Source: JAGPCK01 sp964535575 (GTDB lineage: Bacteria > Bacteroidota > Bacteroidia > UKL13-3). Taken from it: a stretch of 64,000 nucleotides of DNA. Positions 26,340-33,665 of this stretch are shown here, piece by piece (positions within the stretch are counted from its first letter, which is position 1; every line of letters starts with the position of its first letter). Made by a program: the position numbers and the translations under genes. Under the pieces are notes generated by a model. The model was not told where the DNA came from and did no database searches. It was given only the letters and a program-made list of their open reading frames with translations. The stretch is taken from contig CAZHTC010000007.1 in assembly GCA_964535575.1 (NCBI GenBank), forward strand, positions 1 through 64,000, written 5' to 3'.

Positions 26340-27482
26340 ATGAATTTTGAATTAAGCGAAGAGCATTTAATGGTGCAGAAGGCAGCCAGAGATTTTGCTC
26401 AAACCGAATTATTACCCGGAGTAATTGAACGTGACGAAGACCAGATTTTCCCAATGGAGCAAATACGCAAACTGGGCGAAATGGGCTTTATGGGCATGAT
26501 GGTTGACCCCAAATATGGCGGAGCAGGAATGGATACCATTTCTTATGTACTGGTAATGGAAGAATTGTCAAAAATAGATGCCTCTACCTCGGTAGCTGTT
26601 TCCGTAAACAATTCATTGGTGTGCTGGGGACTTGAAACTTACGGTAACGAAGAACAAAAAATGAAATATTTAGTTCCATTGGCAAGCGGAAAAGTGCATG
26701 GAGCTTTTTTGTTGTCGGAGCCCGAGGCAGGATCGGATGCTACTTCTCAACGCACTACTGCCGAAGATAAAGGCGATTATTATTTATTGAACGGAACCAA
26801 AAACTGGATTACCTGCGGTAACACAGCCGATACCTATTTGGTGATTGCACAAACACATCCCGATAAAAAACACAAAGGTATTAATGCATTTATCGTAGAG
26901 AAAAGCTGGCCGGGTGTGGTGGTAGGAAAAAAAGAACAAAAAATGGGCATTCGTGCCAGTGATACACACTCCATCATGTTTCAGGATGTGAAGGTACCGT
27001 TGGCTAATCGCATAGGAGATGATGGCTTTGGGTTTACTTTTGCTATGAAAACACTGGCAGGTGGTCGTATTGGTATTGCTTCGCAGGCATTGGGTATTGC
27101 CAGTGGCGCCTACGAACTGGCGGTAAAATATTCAAAAGAGCGTAAAGCTTTCGGTACCGAGATAAAAAACCACCAGGCTATTCAGTTTAAATTGGCCGAT
27201 ATGGCAACAGAGATTGAAGCTGCGCGTTTGCTTTGTTTAAAAGCCGCCTGGTTAAAAGATCAGCACCTGGATTATGCATTGGCAAGCTCTATGGCAAAGT
27301 TGTTTGCTTCTACCACCGCTATGAATGTAACTACCGAAGCCGTGCAGGTGCATGGTGGTTACGGATACGTAAAAGAATACCATGTAGAGCGATTGATGCG
27401 CGATGCTAAGATTACACAGATTTATGAAGGTACCAGCGAGGTACAAAAAATTGTTATTTCGCGAGAAGTACTGAAAGGATAG
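26340..27482 (+). CDS. Acyl-CoA dehydrogenase (380 aa)
   Basis: FAD-dependent enzyme that desaturates acyl-CoA at C2-C3 in fatty-acid or branched-chain amino-acid breakdown. All family landmarks are present: N-terminal helical domain to about residue 120, AFLLSEPEAGSDATS, NGTKNWITCGNTADTYLVIA, AFIVEK, GIRASDTHSIMFQDV, ALGIASGAYELAVKYSKERKAFG, then QVHGGYGYVKEYHVERLMRDAK and the catalytic Glu in IYEGTSEVQ. The length fits short-chain or butyryl-type enzymes, but the chain-length preference cannot be read from the sequence. Cytosolic and probably monocistronic, with its own promoter and terminator. Confidence 0.95.
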   Translation: MNFELSEEHLMVQKAARDFAQTELLPGVIERDEDQIFPMEQIRKLGEMGFMGMMVDPKYGGAGMDTISYVLVMEELSKIDASTSVAVSVNNSLVCWGLETYGNEEQKMKYLVPLASGKVHGAFLLSEPEAGSDATSQRTTAEDKGDYYLLNGTKNWITCGNTADTYLVIAQTHPDKKHKGINAFIVEKSWPGVVVGKKEQKMGIRASDTHSIMFQDVKVPLANRIGDDGFGFTFAMKTLAGGRIGIASQALGIASGAYELAVKYSKERKAFGTEIKNHQAIQFKLADMATEIEAARLLCLKAAWLKDQHLDYALASSMAKLFASTTAMNVTTEAVQVHGGYGYVKEYHVERLMRDAKITQIYEGTSEVQKIVISREVLKG

Positions 27483-27523
27483 TATTCCGGTGCAAACCGG
27501 TAGTTGAACATTTACATTGCAAA

Positions 27524-27550
27524 AGTCCCGCTTCGTGCGGGATTTTTTTT
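27524..27550 (+). terminator. Rho-independent terminator after acyl-CoA dehydrogenase
   Basis: TCCCGC (27526-27531), loop TTCGT, GCGGGA (27537-27542), then eight T. A textbook GC-rich hairpin with T-run 44 bp after the stop codon. Confidence 0.88.
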
Positions 27551-27599
27551 GTCCCCCTTGCAGCGTGGGTTGTGAGATCGAGAAGGGGGCAGGGGGATG
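27551..27599 (+). repeat. GTCCCCCTTGCAGC...AGGGGGATG dispersed element, copy 2
   Basis: Second copy of the element at 5126-5176, with the same ends and inverted CCCCCTT/AAGGGGG arms but a different centre. It starts exactly where the T-run of the terminator ends and is followed by a different repeat family at 27608. Confidence 0.6.
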
Positions 27600-27607
27600 A
27601 AAAAAGC

Positions 27608-27693
27608 CACTGATTGCACTGATTTCTCTGATTTAGCTCCTGATATTTTTTGTTTTCAATCCGTGTAATCCGTATAATCTGTGAAATCTGTGT
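27608..27693 (+). repeat. 9-nt periodic inverted repeat (CACTGATTT / AATCTGTGT type)
   Basis: Left arm: three tandem 9-mers CACTGATTG, CACTGATTT, CTCTGATTT (27608-27634). Right arm: four tandem 9-mers AATCCGTGT, AATCCGTAT, AATCTGTGA, AATCTGTGT (27658-27693). The arms are approximately reverse-complementary, so the unit is a long imperfect palindrome with 9-nt periodicity. Such AATCTGTG-type intergenic repeats are recalled from many Bacteroidota genomes. The 349-bp spacer 27483-27831 otherwise holds only the terminator and a promoter-like box. Confidence 0.7.
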
Positions 27694-27786
27694 CTTGTTC
27701 TTTCTGCGTAACCCGACTGAGTTTAGCATGGCAATAAGGTGGAGAGATTTTGTACCCGCAGTTTTAAATGAAGAAAAAAGCTTGAT

Positions 27787-27794
27787 TATTTTTG
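27787..27794 (+). promoter_or_regulatory. TATTTTTG -7 promoter element
   Basis: A match to TAnnTTTG 37 bp before the lipoprotein start at 27832, downstream of the repeat block. No well-spaced TTTG partner is seen. Confidence 0.45.
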
Positions 27795-27831
27795 TGGTTT
27801 GCATTATACTCGTATAGTCAAAAAACAAAAC

Positions 27832-28167
27832 ATGAAGGCACAGGGAATTTGGGGTATTGTATTTTTTATTTTCCTTTCAGGATGCCGCCAGTTGGATATT
27901 GAACCCGGAACACCCAAATGCATAGTTAAAAATATCAAGTCATTTGAAAAAAACAGTGGCAGTGCACATGTAGACGCTTATTGGTTTCAGAATAAAACGG
28001 TATATGTATTTGAGCCCGGAAATTGCGGAGCAGATATGGATGCTCCCGTTTTGGACAGCGATTGCAACAGGTTGGGTTCTTTAGGGGGATTTGCGGGTAA
28101 TAGTTACATCAACGGAGTTGACTTTCTTAAGAATGCCGTGCTGGTAAAAACGGTGTGGAGGAAATAA
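27832..28167 (+). CDS. Small lipoprotein (111 aa)
   Basis: Start taken at ATG 27832, which places a lipobox LSGC at residues 15-18 right after a hydrophobic stretch; an ATG farther upstream at 27799 would bury the signal. The mature part has Cys residues (PKC, NCG, DCN) and a Gly-rich GSLGGFAGNSY segment and resembles small Bacteroidota lipoproteins (possibly DUF6970-like, from memory). Function is unknown. The VanW-family gene follows 51 bp later on the same strand. Confidence 0.72.
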   Translation: MKAQGIWGIVFFIFLSGCRQLDIEPGTPKCIVKNIKSFEKNSGSAHVDAYWFQNKTVYVFEPGNCGADMDAPVLDSDCNRLGSLGGFAGNSYINGVDFLKNAVLVKTVWRK

Positions 28168-28218
28168 TAATTTGAAACCCGCTCTCAGAAAACCACAGGC
28201 TTAATAAATGTAACAATT

Positions 28219-29058
28219 TTGTTCATAGACGTAGTTCCAAAACCCCAGCAACGCAGTGTAATCAGAAAATGGCTGGGGAAGGAATATTTTATACTGCGCA
28301 GAAAATGGCGTTGGATAAAACAAAGAAGATATTATTCAACCGAAAGAGCGGTAAGCCCATTCCCCTTTTCATTAATTAAGCACCGATCGTTTTTATTACG
28401 CCCCCTGAAAAATGTGGAGATGTATCTGCAACATAATAAAGTCACCAACCTTGCACTTGCTATTAAACAGCTAAACGGGGTAATCATTAAACCTGGCGAA
28501 ACATTTTCTATCTGGAAGTTGGTAGGCAGGCCAACAAAAGCTAAAGGATATTTGCCGGGGCTTACTCTTGATAACGGGACTATCTCTTCAGATATTGGTG
28601 GTGGGTTGTGTCAGTTAGGTAATTTACTTTATTGGATGGCCTTGCATACCCCGCTTACCATTAAAGAGCGGTGGAGGCACGGATATGATGTTTTCCCAGA
28701 CATCAACAGAACCATTCCTTTTGCCTGTGGCGCTACACTTTCCTATAATTATATCGACCTGCAACTGGTAAACGAAACCCATCATTGTTTTTCCATCAGT
28801 TTATGGCTGGATAACGAGTACCTGAACGGAGAAATAACCTGCGATGCTCATTTACCATTGAAGTACGAAATTTTTGAAACCGATCATCATTTTGAATTGC
28901 AGTGGTGGGGAGGATACACCCGCCATAATAAAATCTGGAAACGGATAACCGATTTAACAACCCAGGCACATACGGATACGCTGGTTGCCAATAATAGCGC
29001 AATAATGATGTATAATCCGATGCTGGAAGAACAAACTCAAAAAGAAAGTGCAGTTTAA
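28219..29058 (+). CDS. VanW-family protein
   Basis: A 279-aa VanW-like protein. The VanW core is clear: IKPGETFSIWKLVGRPTKAKGY, then DIGGGLCQLGNLLYWMALHTPL (the conserved GGGxCQ segment) and ERWRHGYDVFPD with FACGATLSYNYIDLQL. There is no signal peptide. No ATG fits the N terminus; TTG at 28219 gives the usual VanW beginning, so I adopt it. VanW was named from vancomycin clusters, but its activity is unknown and solitary copies like this are no evidence of resistance. It overlaps an alternative GTG start of the next gene by 11 nt. Confidence 0.83.
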   Translation: MFIDVVPKPQQRSVIRKWLGKEYFILRRKWRWIKQRRYYSTERAVSPFPFSLIKHRSFLLRPLKNVEMYLQHNKVTNLALAIKQLNGVIIKPGETFSIWKLVGRPTKAKGYLPGLTLDNGTISSDIGGGLCQLGNLLYWMALHTPLTIKERWRHGYDVFPDINRTIPFACGATLSYNYIDLQLVNETHHCFSISLWLDNEYLNGEITCDAHLPLKYEIFETDHHFELQWWGGYTRHNKIWKRITDLTTQAHTDTLVANNSAIMMYNPMLEEQTQKESAV

Positions 29059-29071
29059 TACCACTACCTCA

Positions 29072-29563
29072 ATGGAGCCGCAACTAAAAACTATTTCCCA
29101 AAAGATTTTAATAGGGCAAAGAATAAAATTAACGCTGAGTAATCACCATACCGAAAATTTATGGAAAGGGTTTATTCCGCGTCTCCCCGAAATTGCAGGT
29201 AGAACAGGTACCTATTTTGTTTCGGTGCAGGTATATGCTCCGGGGCAGGATATGGCAACATTTAACCTGCACACTCCCTTTGAGCGATGGGCTGCGGTAG
29301 AGGTATCCGATAGCAGTTTTATTCCGCAGGGAATGGAAGTGCTTACTATTCCTGCCGGGTGGTATGCAGTGTTTATACATCGCGGGGGGCCTGCTACAGC
29401 CGGGCAAATATTTGGGTATATTCACCGCATGTGGTTGCCGGCCTCAGGATGGGAGTGGGACCAACGCCCGCAGTTTGAAATTTTGGGCGAAAAGTATAAA
29501 AACAACAGTCCCCATTCGGAAGAAGAAATATGGATTCCGGTAAAAAAGAAAACAGCCGGGTAA
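29072..29563 (+). CDS. GyrI-like small-molecule-binding domain protein
   Basis: A 163-aa stand-alone GyrI-like (AraC effector-binding/SOUL-like) domain. The pattern is visible in KILIGQRIKLTLSNHH at the start, then IPRLPEIAGRTG, FERWAAVEVSD, GMEVLTIPAGWYAVFIHRG and the helix AGQIFGYIHRMWLPASGW, ending FEILGEKY. Without a DNA-binding domain it likely binds or hydrolyses a small ligand; the ligand is unknown. I chose the ATG at 29072 over the GTG at 29048, since family members begin just before the LKTISQK strand. A terminator overlaps its stop. Confidence 0.82.
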   Translation: MEPQLKTISQKILIGQRIKLTLSNHHTENLWKGFIPRLPEIAGRTGTYFVSVQVYAPGQDMATFNLHTPFERWAAVEVSDSSFIPQGMEVLTIPAGWYAVFIHRGGPATAGQIFGYIHRMWLPASGWEWDQRPQFEILGEKYKNNSPHSEEEIWIPVKKKTAG

Positions 29564-29582
29564 AGGGCTGTTCTCTTTTTTT
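29551..29582 (+). terminator. Rho-independent terminator overlapping the GyrI-like stop codon
   Basis: AACAGCC (29551-29557) and GGCTGTT (29566-29572) pair perfectly; the TAA stop (29561-29563) lies in the loop. TCTCTTTTTTT follows. It separates this gene from the convergent DsrE gene. Confidence 0.8.
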
Positions 29583-29602
29583 AATCCCCGCGTGGGGGCG
29601 TA

Positions 29603-30085
29603 TCAAATAAACAACATATGTGTGCCGACACCGGCTCCTTTTTTGTAAAACTCGCCAACGGTTATAACACCCCCGATGCCGTCATACATATCTTCTTTTT
29701 TGAGGTGAAACATTTCCATGGCCAGTTTGCAGGCCCACAGTTTTACCCCCGATGCTTTCATGATATCCAGAAATTCTTCTACTCCCGGAATATCCAATTT
29801 TTCCATTTCTTTTTTCATCATGGTAGTGGCCATGGCTTCCATGCCAGGTAGGCTGCCAAGCAAGGTGGGAATATGCATGGCCGGATTACCTACTGTGGCT
29901 ACATGCAAATGTTCCAGTTTTTTCTTTTGAACGGCCTCCAGGCCGAAAAAGGTAAAAAACAACTCGGCTTCTATTCCTTCCATGCGTGCTCCGTTGGCCA
30001 GAATAAATGCGGCATATACATTTTCCAATGAAGCTTTGGAAAGGATGATCATCATCTTTTTTACTTCGCCATTAAATTCGTTCAT
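29603..30085 (-). CDS. DsrE/DrsH-like sulfur-carrier protein
   Basis: A 160-aa DsrE-family protein (DsrE2/DrsE type). The fold signature is the N-terminal strand MMIILSKASLENVYAAFILANGA, the EAELFFTFFGLEAV segment and the cysteine in KLWACKLAMEMFHL, the position that carries a persulfide in this family. The lipid-like or membrane helix of some DsrE2 proteins is absent. It is the last gene of a three-gene minus-strand operon after the DsrC/TusE-like gene (22 bp gap). Role inferred: accepting sulfane sulfur from the upstream oxidoreductase. Confidence 0.88.
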   Translation of the reverse strand: MNEFNGEVKKMMIILSKASLENVYAAFILANGARMEGIEAELFFTFFGLEAVQKKKLEHLHVATVGNPAMHIPTLLGSLPGMEAMATTMMKKEMEKLDIPGVEEFLDIMKASGVKLWACKLAMEMFHLKKEDMYDGIGGVITVGEFYKKGAGVGTHMLFI

Positions 30086-30107
30086 AATACGGGTTGATTA
30101 AGTGTGA

Positions 30108-30419
30108 TTAAATACAACTGGCAGGTTTGGGGATACCGGCAATTTTGGTGGCTTTTTTAAGTGGCCCTTGCGGAAACAGCGAATAAAACTGTTCAATATC
30201 CACCACTCCGCTTTTACCAATTTTGCGAATACTGAGTGGAATTTCCTGCTTGTGCTGGTCTTGTAAATAGTCAATAATTTTCCAGTGGTGGGTGGTTAAT
30301 TCACCTATGCCCTCCTGTTGTGCAATTTCATGTGCTACCGATTTGTCCCATTGAGAAAAATCGGTGAGGTAACCTTCTTCATTTACCTGAATGTTTTTAC
30401 CTGCAATCATCTTTTCCAT
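30108..30419 (-). CDS. DsrC/TusE-family sulfur relay protein, single-cysteine type
   Basis: A 103-aa DsrC/TusE protein. Start at ATG 30419 (MEKMIAGKNIQVN) matches the family; 20 residues of upstream open frame are dropped. The C-terminal arm GIPKPASCI carries the conserved penultimate cysteine, C102. The second cysteine of DsrC, eleven residues earlier, is replaced by Thr (T91 in KKATKIAG). Thus it cannot form the intramolecular disulfide or trisulfide of dissimilatory DsrC and should act only as a persulfide carrier, as TusE or RspA-type proteins do. It lies between the SQR-like and DsrE genes. Confidence 0.92.
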   Translation of the reverse strand: MEKMIAGKNIQVNEEGYLTDFSQWDKSVAHEIAQQEGIGELTTHHWKIIDYLQDQHKQEIPLSIRKIGKSGVVDIEQFYSLFPQGPLKKATKIAGIPKPASCI

Positions 30420-30438
30420 AACGTTGTTGTTTATTTGA

Positions 30439-31671
30439 TTAAAAATGTTTTCCCTCTGTTTGCATAGCTGTAGAAACAAAAGGGATATGAGTTCCTTTTA
30501 AAAGCATGTTCCAGTAAATCCATTTAAAAGCCAGTTTGCCCATATGGTTCATGCGGGTTTCTTTGAGCAAGCGCAGGGGTCCCACACCCGGAAACGGAAA
30601 TGTTCCATCAACGGGTTCGTGTGTATAGTTAAAGTCGATGAGCAATGCTTTGCCGTTACCGGTTTCAACAAAACAATTGGCATGTCCGTCAAACTCTTCT
30701 TTCAGCGGTTCTCCCTGAATATGGCGTAAAATATTTTCAGTAAGAATTTCGGCTTCAAAATGGGTTACTGATCCGGCTTTGGAGGCGGGTATATTGGTGG
30801 CATCGCCCAGTACAAAAATATCGGGGTGTTTTACCGATTGTAGCGTGGCCTTGTGGGTAGGAATATAATTTAAATCGTCACCCAGTCCCGAACGTTCCAT
30901 GAGTGCATCGCCTTTATTGGTAGGAACGGTAACTAATAAATCAAAAGGCACTTCGCGGCCTTCGTAGTCAATAATTTTTTTATTGGCATTATCAACGGTT
31001 TTAATTCCAAAGTCGTTTACTTGGGTAATATTTTTTTCGGTGAGCAAATGGCTTAATGCTTCGGTGGCTTTGGGTTTGGTAAATGCCCCGCTCAATGGCG
31101 TTACGTAGGTGATTTCTACTTTATCGCGCATGTTTTTATGCTTAAAGTAGGAATCGGAGAGAAAAGCAAACTCTAATGGAGCTACCGGGCATTTAATGGG
31201 CATTTCGGTAATATGAACCACTAATTTTCCGCCTTCCCATTCGCGCAGTTTGTTGCGCAGGGCAAGGGCGCCTTCAAAGGTGTAAAAATCAAAAACACTT
31301 CTGTGCCATTCGGGTCCGTTCATTCCACTCACTTCTTCAGGGGCAATATTGCATCCGGTGGCTACAATAAGCACATCGTAGTGAATCACATCTCCGTTGT
31401 GCATCAGAATTTTTTTCTCAGCGGCATCTATTTTTTCTGCCTTGTCATTAATAAGATTCACTCCTTTGGGAATAAAATCCTTTATGGGTTTTACAATATC
31501 TTCGGGCTCATAAATGTCGAATGGAAGAAAAAGGTAACCGGGCTGGTAATAATGTTCCTGCCGGTGGTCTATTACATCAATTTCCCATAGTGCTAAATCC
31601 AATTCGCGGCTCAGGTGGTTGGCCATCATGGTTCCTGCTGTGCCGGCTCCTAGTATCACTAATTTTTTCAT
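30439..31671 (-). CDS. Sulfide:quinone oxidoreductase-like flavoprotein
   Basis: A 410-aa FAD enzyme of the SQR/flavocytochrome c family. FAD-binding motifs: GAGTAG at residues 8-13 and VLGDATNIP at 287-295. Cysteines at 107, 161 (motif KCPVAP, the SQR redox cysteine) and 333 correspond to the three sulfur-handling cysteines of SQRs. The C-terminal stretch GKLAFKWIYWNMLLKG is the amphipathic membrane-contact helix typical of SQR. It oxidises sulfide and passes electrons to quinone at the cytoplasmic membrane. It heads an operon with the DsrC-like and DsrE genes; menaquinone is probably the acceptor, since menB and menD are in this genome. Confidence 0.9.
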   Translation of the reverse strand: MKKLVILGAGTAGTMMANHLSRELDLALWEIDVIDHRQEHYYQPGYLFLPFDIYEPEDIVKPIKDFIPKGVNLINDKAEKIDAAEKKILMHNGDVIHYDVLIVATGCNIAPEEVSGMNGPEWHRSVFDFYTFEGALALRNKLREWEGGKLVVHITEMPIKCPVAPLEFAFLSDSYFKHKNMRDKVEITYVTPLSGAFTKPKATEALSHLLTEKNITQVNDFGIKTVDNANKKIIDYEGREVPFDLLVTVPTNKGDALMERSGLGDDLNYIPTHKATLQSVKHPDIFVLGDATNIPASKAGSVTHFEAEILTENILRHIQGEPLKEEFDGHANCFVETGNGKALLIDFNYTHEPVDGTFPFPGVGPLRLLKETRMNHMGKLAFKWIYWNMLLKGTHIPFVSTAMQTEGKHF

Positions 31672-31696
31672 ATGCGGTATCGTTTATTTGATGAGA

Positions 31697-31704
31697 CAAA
31701 GGTA
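31697..31704 (-). promoter_or_regulatory. TACCTTTG -7 element of the SQR-DsrC-DsrE operon
   Basis: On the minus strand TACCTTTG fits TAnnTTTG, 25 bp before the start at 31671. A Crp/Fnr-like palindrome lies about 70 bp further upstream. The nearest minus-strand TTTG is 33 bp away, so the -33 element is weak or absent and activator dependence is plausible. Confidence 0.55.
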
Positions 31705-31769
31705 GTTTGGCTCTGAAAGCGAGCGAATGAGATAAATCAAAACCGTTGATGAATTATATCACCGGGTTA

Positions 31770-31785
31770 TGTAACCAAGGTTACA
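31770..31785. promoter_or_regulatory. TGTAACC-AA-GGTTACA palindromic operator candidate
   Basis: A perfect 7-2-7 inverted repeat in the spacer between the SQR operon and the WYL regulator gene. The TGTNAC...GTNACA layout is like Crp/Fnr-family sites. A second symmetric element, ATCAA-N5-TTGAT, lies at 31736-31750. The palindrome sits about 70-77 bp upstream of the predicted SQR transcript start, a position used by class I activators. Confidence 0.5.
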
Positions 31786-31821
31786 AAAAAGAAAGGGTTG
31801 AGGTGTAACTTCGAAGTACTT

Positions 31822-32823
31822 TTAATACTGCAGGGCCGCTTTTTTAAGCAGCGAGGCAATTTCTTCCCTAAGGGAGGCTGGTTGCAATACTTCCACTTCG
31901 GCACCATAACTTAAAATATGCATAAGCAGTTCATGGCTTTGAATCACTGTGAGCTGTACCCTGCATTCGTTTCTGGTTTCTTTCAGAATTTTTTGTGAGG
32001 GGTGCAAAGGCTGTGTTTTGATGAATTTACTTTGTGATGGAGCAAATTTCAATACAACTTTTTCGGGTTTGCTGTTATGCACTACCGTAATGCCAAAGCT
32101 ATGTTGAAAGTACGAATCGGCATGAAACGATTTATCGCGCTCAAATAATTCGGGCAGGGCATCCAGTCCCACAACCCGGTCGAGGGCAAAGGTGATAATA
32201 TGTCCGCGTTTGGGATAAAAGCCCAATACATACCATCGGTTGCGGTATTCCTTGAGCATATATGGATGAAAAAGGTATTCCTGTGCTTGTTCACCTTCAA
32301 ATTTATGGTACAGTAATTTGATGCTGCGTAGTTCGCGAATGCATTGAAACAGTGGTTCCAGAAACTCGATTCCTTTTTCGCCCGTACCTATTTCTACCTG
32401 TACATATTGTTCAAATTCGGCATCGCCTGCATGAAGCGATAGGTTAATGTATTGTTCTATTTTTTGCACGGCTTCTTCAAATTCCTTCACCGGTTTCAAG
32501 CCTTTAAATTGCCGCAAAACGCCTACTGCAAACTCAAGCGAGTACACTTCTTCTTCTTTAAGCGGAATATTACTGAGCGAAAAATGCGGGTTTTCGTAGC
32601 AATATCCTTTGTGCCGCTTATCGTATTTAATGGGGGCCATATACCCCAGGCCTTCATCTTCGCGCAGGGTACGTATATCCTCCTCCAGGGTTCGTTCCGA
32701 GATTCGTTCGCCCAGCATATCGCGTATTTTTTGAATAAGCTGCTCTTTGGTGGGATAGTGCATTTTGCGCAGGCAATAATCAATCACCTTGTAGCGCCTT
32801 GACGAAGATTTGATTTCCGGCAT
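31822..32823 (-). CDS. WYL-domain transcriptional regulator
   Basis: A 333-aa regulator with an N-terminal winged helix (YKVIDYCLRKMHYPTKEQLIQK and ERTLEEDIRTLREDEGLGYMAPI) followed by a WYL domain (RSIKLLYHKFEGEQAQEYLFHPYMLKEYRNRWYVLGFYPKRGHIITFALDRV) and a WCX-like C-terminal domain. WYL domains sense nucleic-acid or nucleotide ligands in defence and DNA-damage regulators. I use ATG 32823 (MPEIKSS); the upstream open frame is not family-like. It is transcribed toward the SQR operon with no obvious defence genes next to it, so its target is unknown; the SQR spacer palindrome is one candidate but looks more like a Crp site. Confidence 0.88.
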   Translation of the reverse strand: MPEIKSSSRRYKVIDYCLRKMHYPTKEQLIQKIRDMLGERISERTLEEDIRTLREDEGLGYMAPIKYDKRHKGYCYENPHFSLSNIPLKEEEVYSLEFAVGVLRQFKGLKPVKEFEEAVQKIEQYINLSLHAGDAEFEQYVQVEIGTGEKGIEFLEPLFQCIRELRSIKLLYHKFEGEQAQEYLFHPYMLKEYRNRWYVLGFYPKRGHIITFALDRVVGLDALPELFERDKSFHADSYFQHSFGITVVHNSKPEKVVLKFAPSQSKFIKTQPLHPSQKILKETRNECRVQLTVIQSHELLMHILSYGAEVEVLQPASLREEIASLLKKAALQY

Positions 32824-32921
32824 GGTCAAAGATTTAAAAAAAAATTTGCATCGCCAAGCAAACCACAAATAGACTGCGGTCTGCCCCCGCAACTTTGTTA
32901 TCAAATAAACCATTAAAAGTT

Positions 32922-33593
32922 ATGCAACATTCATCTTATGCTCAACCGGCCATCAGCTTTTCTCCGGCATTGCTGCAGGAGGCCCGCCAGTTAAAGGATC
33001 AAAAAAATTATGCTGAAGCGTTTTATCGCTATCAGTTGCTGTGTTTAACCAATCCCAGTGATCACGGGCTGATGCTTGAATGGGCGCAATGCAAATTGTA
33101 CTGTGGTATGGAAAAAGAGGCCGTAGCTGAGTTTAAGCTGCTTATTGACCTGGAACCCCGCTGGCACGAACCCGATGCCTGGCTGGCTACATATTATGCC
33201 TCGCGCAAGGATTTTCGCAGCGCCTACCATTATATCCGTCAGGCTATTCGTTTATCTGGATTTAAGCAGGCCGCTTATATGAACGAGGCCAGCCGCTATG
33301 CTTTGGCTTTAAATAAACCGATGGAAGCTTTTCACCTGATACAGGCTGCCCTTGAACTGGAACCCGCCAATGCGCTATTTTATTATACCAAAGCATTGCT
33401 GGCTTATGCCGGAGAAAACTATCAGGGCGCACTCACTGATTTGGATATGGCCATTGAACTGCACCCGTATTACAAAGAAGCCTATTTATTGCGCAGCGAG
33501 TGTAAGCGTCATTTATTGGACGAGCGGGGAGCGTACGAAGATCGTTCGCAGGCCATGTCGCTGGGTGATGAAGAAACAACAGTATTGTCTTAA
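32922..33593 (+). CDS. TPR protein (223 aa)
   Basis: A soluble TPR protein of about five repeats (ADGYNLMLEWAQCK-like, AWLATYYASRKDFRSAYHYIRQAI, AFHLIQAALELEPANALFYYTKALLAYAGENYQGALTDLDMAI as patterns). The start is ATG 32922; an upstream TTG would add nine residues. It is divergent from the WYL regulator and followed by a smaller TPR-like gene after a repeat. No enzymatic domain. Confidence 0.8.
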   Translation: MQHSSYAQPAISFSPALLQEARQLKDQKNYAEAFYRYQLLCLTNPSDHGLMLEWAQCKLYCGMEKEAVAEFKLLIDLEPRWHEPDAWLATYYASRKDFRSAYHYIRQAIRLSGFKQAAYMNEASRYALALNKPMEAFHLIQAALELEPANALFYYTKALLAYAGENYQGALTDLDMAIELHPYYKEAYLLRSECKRHLLDERGAYEDRSQAMSLGDEETTVLS

Positions 33594-33594
33594 T

Positions 33595-33623
33595 CGTCAC
33601 TGCGAGGAACGAAGCAGTCTCCG
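33595..33623 (+). repeat. CACTGCGAGGAACGAAGCA dispersed repeat
   Basis: One base after the TPR stop codon. Contains CACTGCGAGGAACGAAGCA, a near-exact copy of a widespread bacterial intergenic sequence (CATTGCGAGGAACGAAGCA in many genomes, recalled). Only one orientation is present here, so this is a partial unit. Confidence 0.65.
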
Positions 33624-33665
33624 TTCAGATAGTATAAAGTTCAATTAACAGAAAAAATAATAAGC

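Noticed and set aside
27608..27693. Periodic repeats that could be mistaken for a CRISPR array
   Set aside because: The period is only 9 nt, there are no unique spacers and no cas genes nearby.
27454..27828. A 124-codon minus-strand ORF over the repeat block
   Set aside because: It lies across the terminator and the dispersed repeats, its peptide is low in family-like features, and it is explained by the repeats being open in one frame.
28219..29058. Glycopeptide-resistance gene cluster around the VanW homologue
   Set aside because: There are no vanH, vanA, vanX or vanRS genes nearby; VanW-family proteins are common in non-resistant bacteria.
31822..32823. WYL regulator as the marker of a defence island
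   Set aside because: WYL proteins often sit in defence islands, but the neighbours here are sulfur and TPR genes, with no nuclease, methylase or abortive-infection gene.
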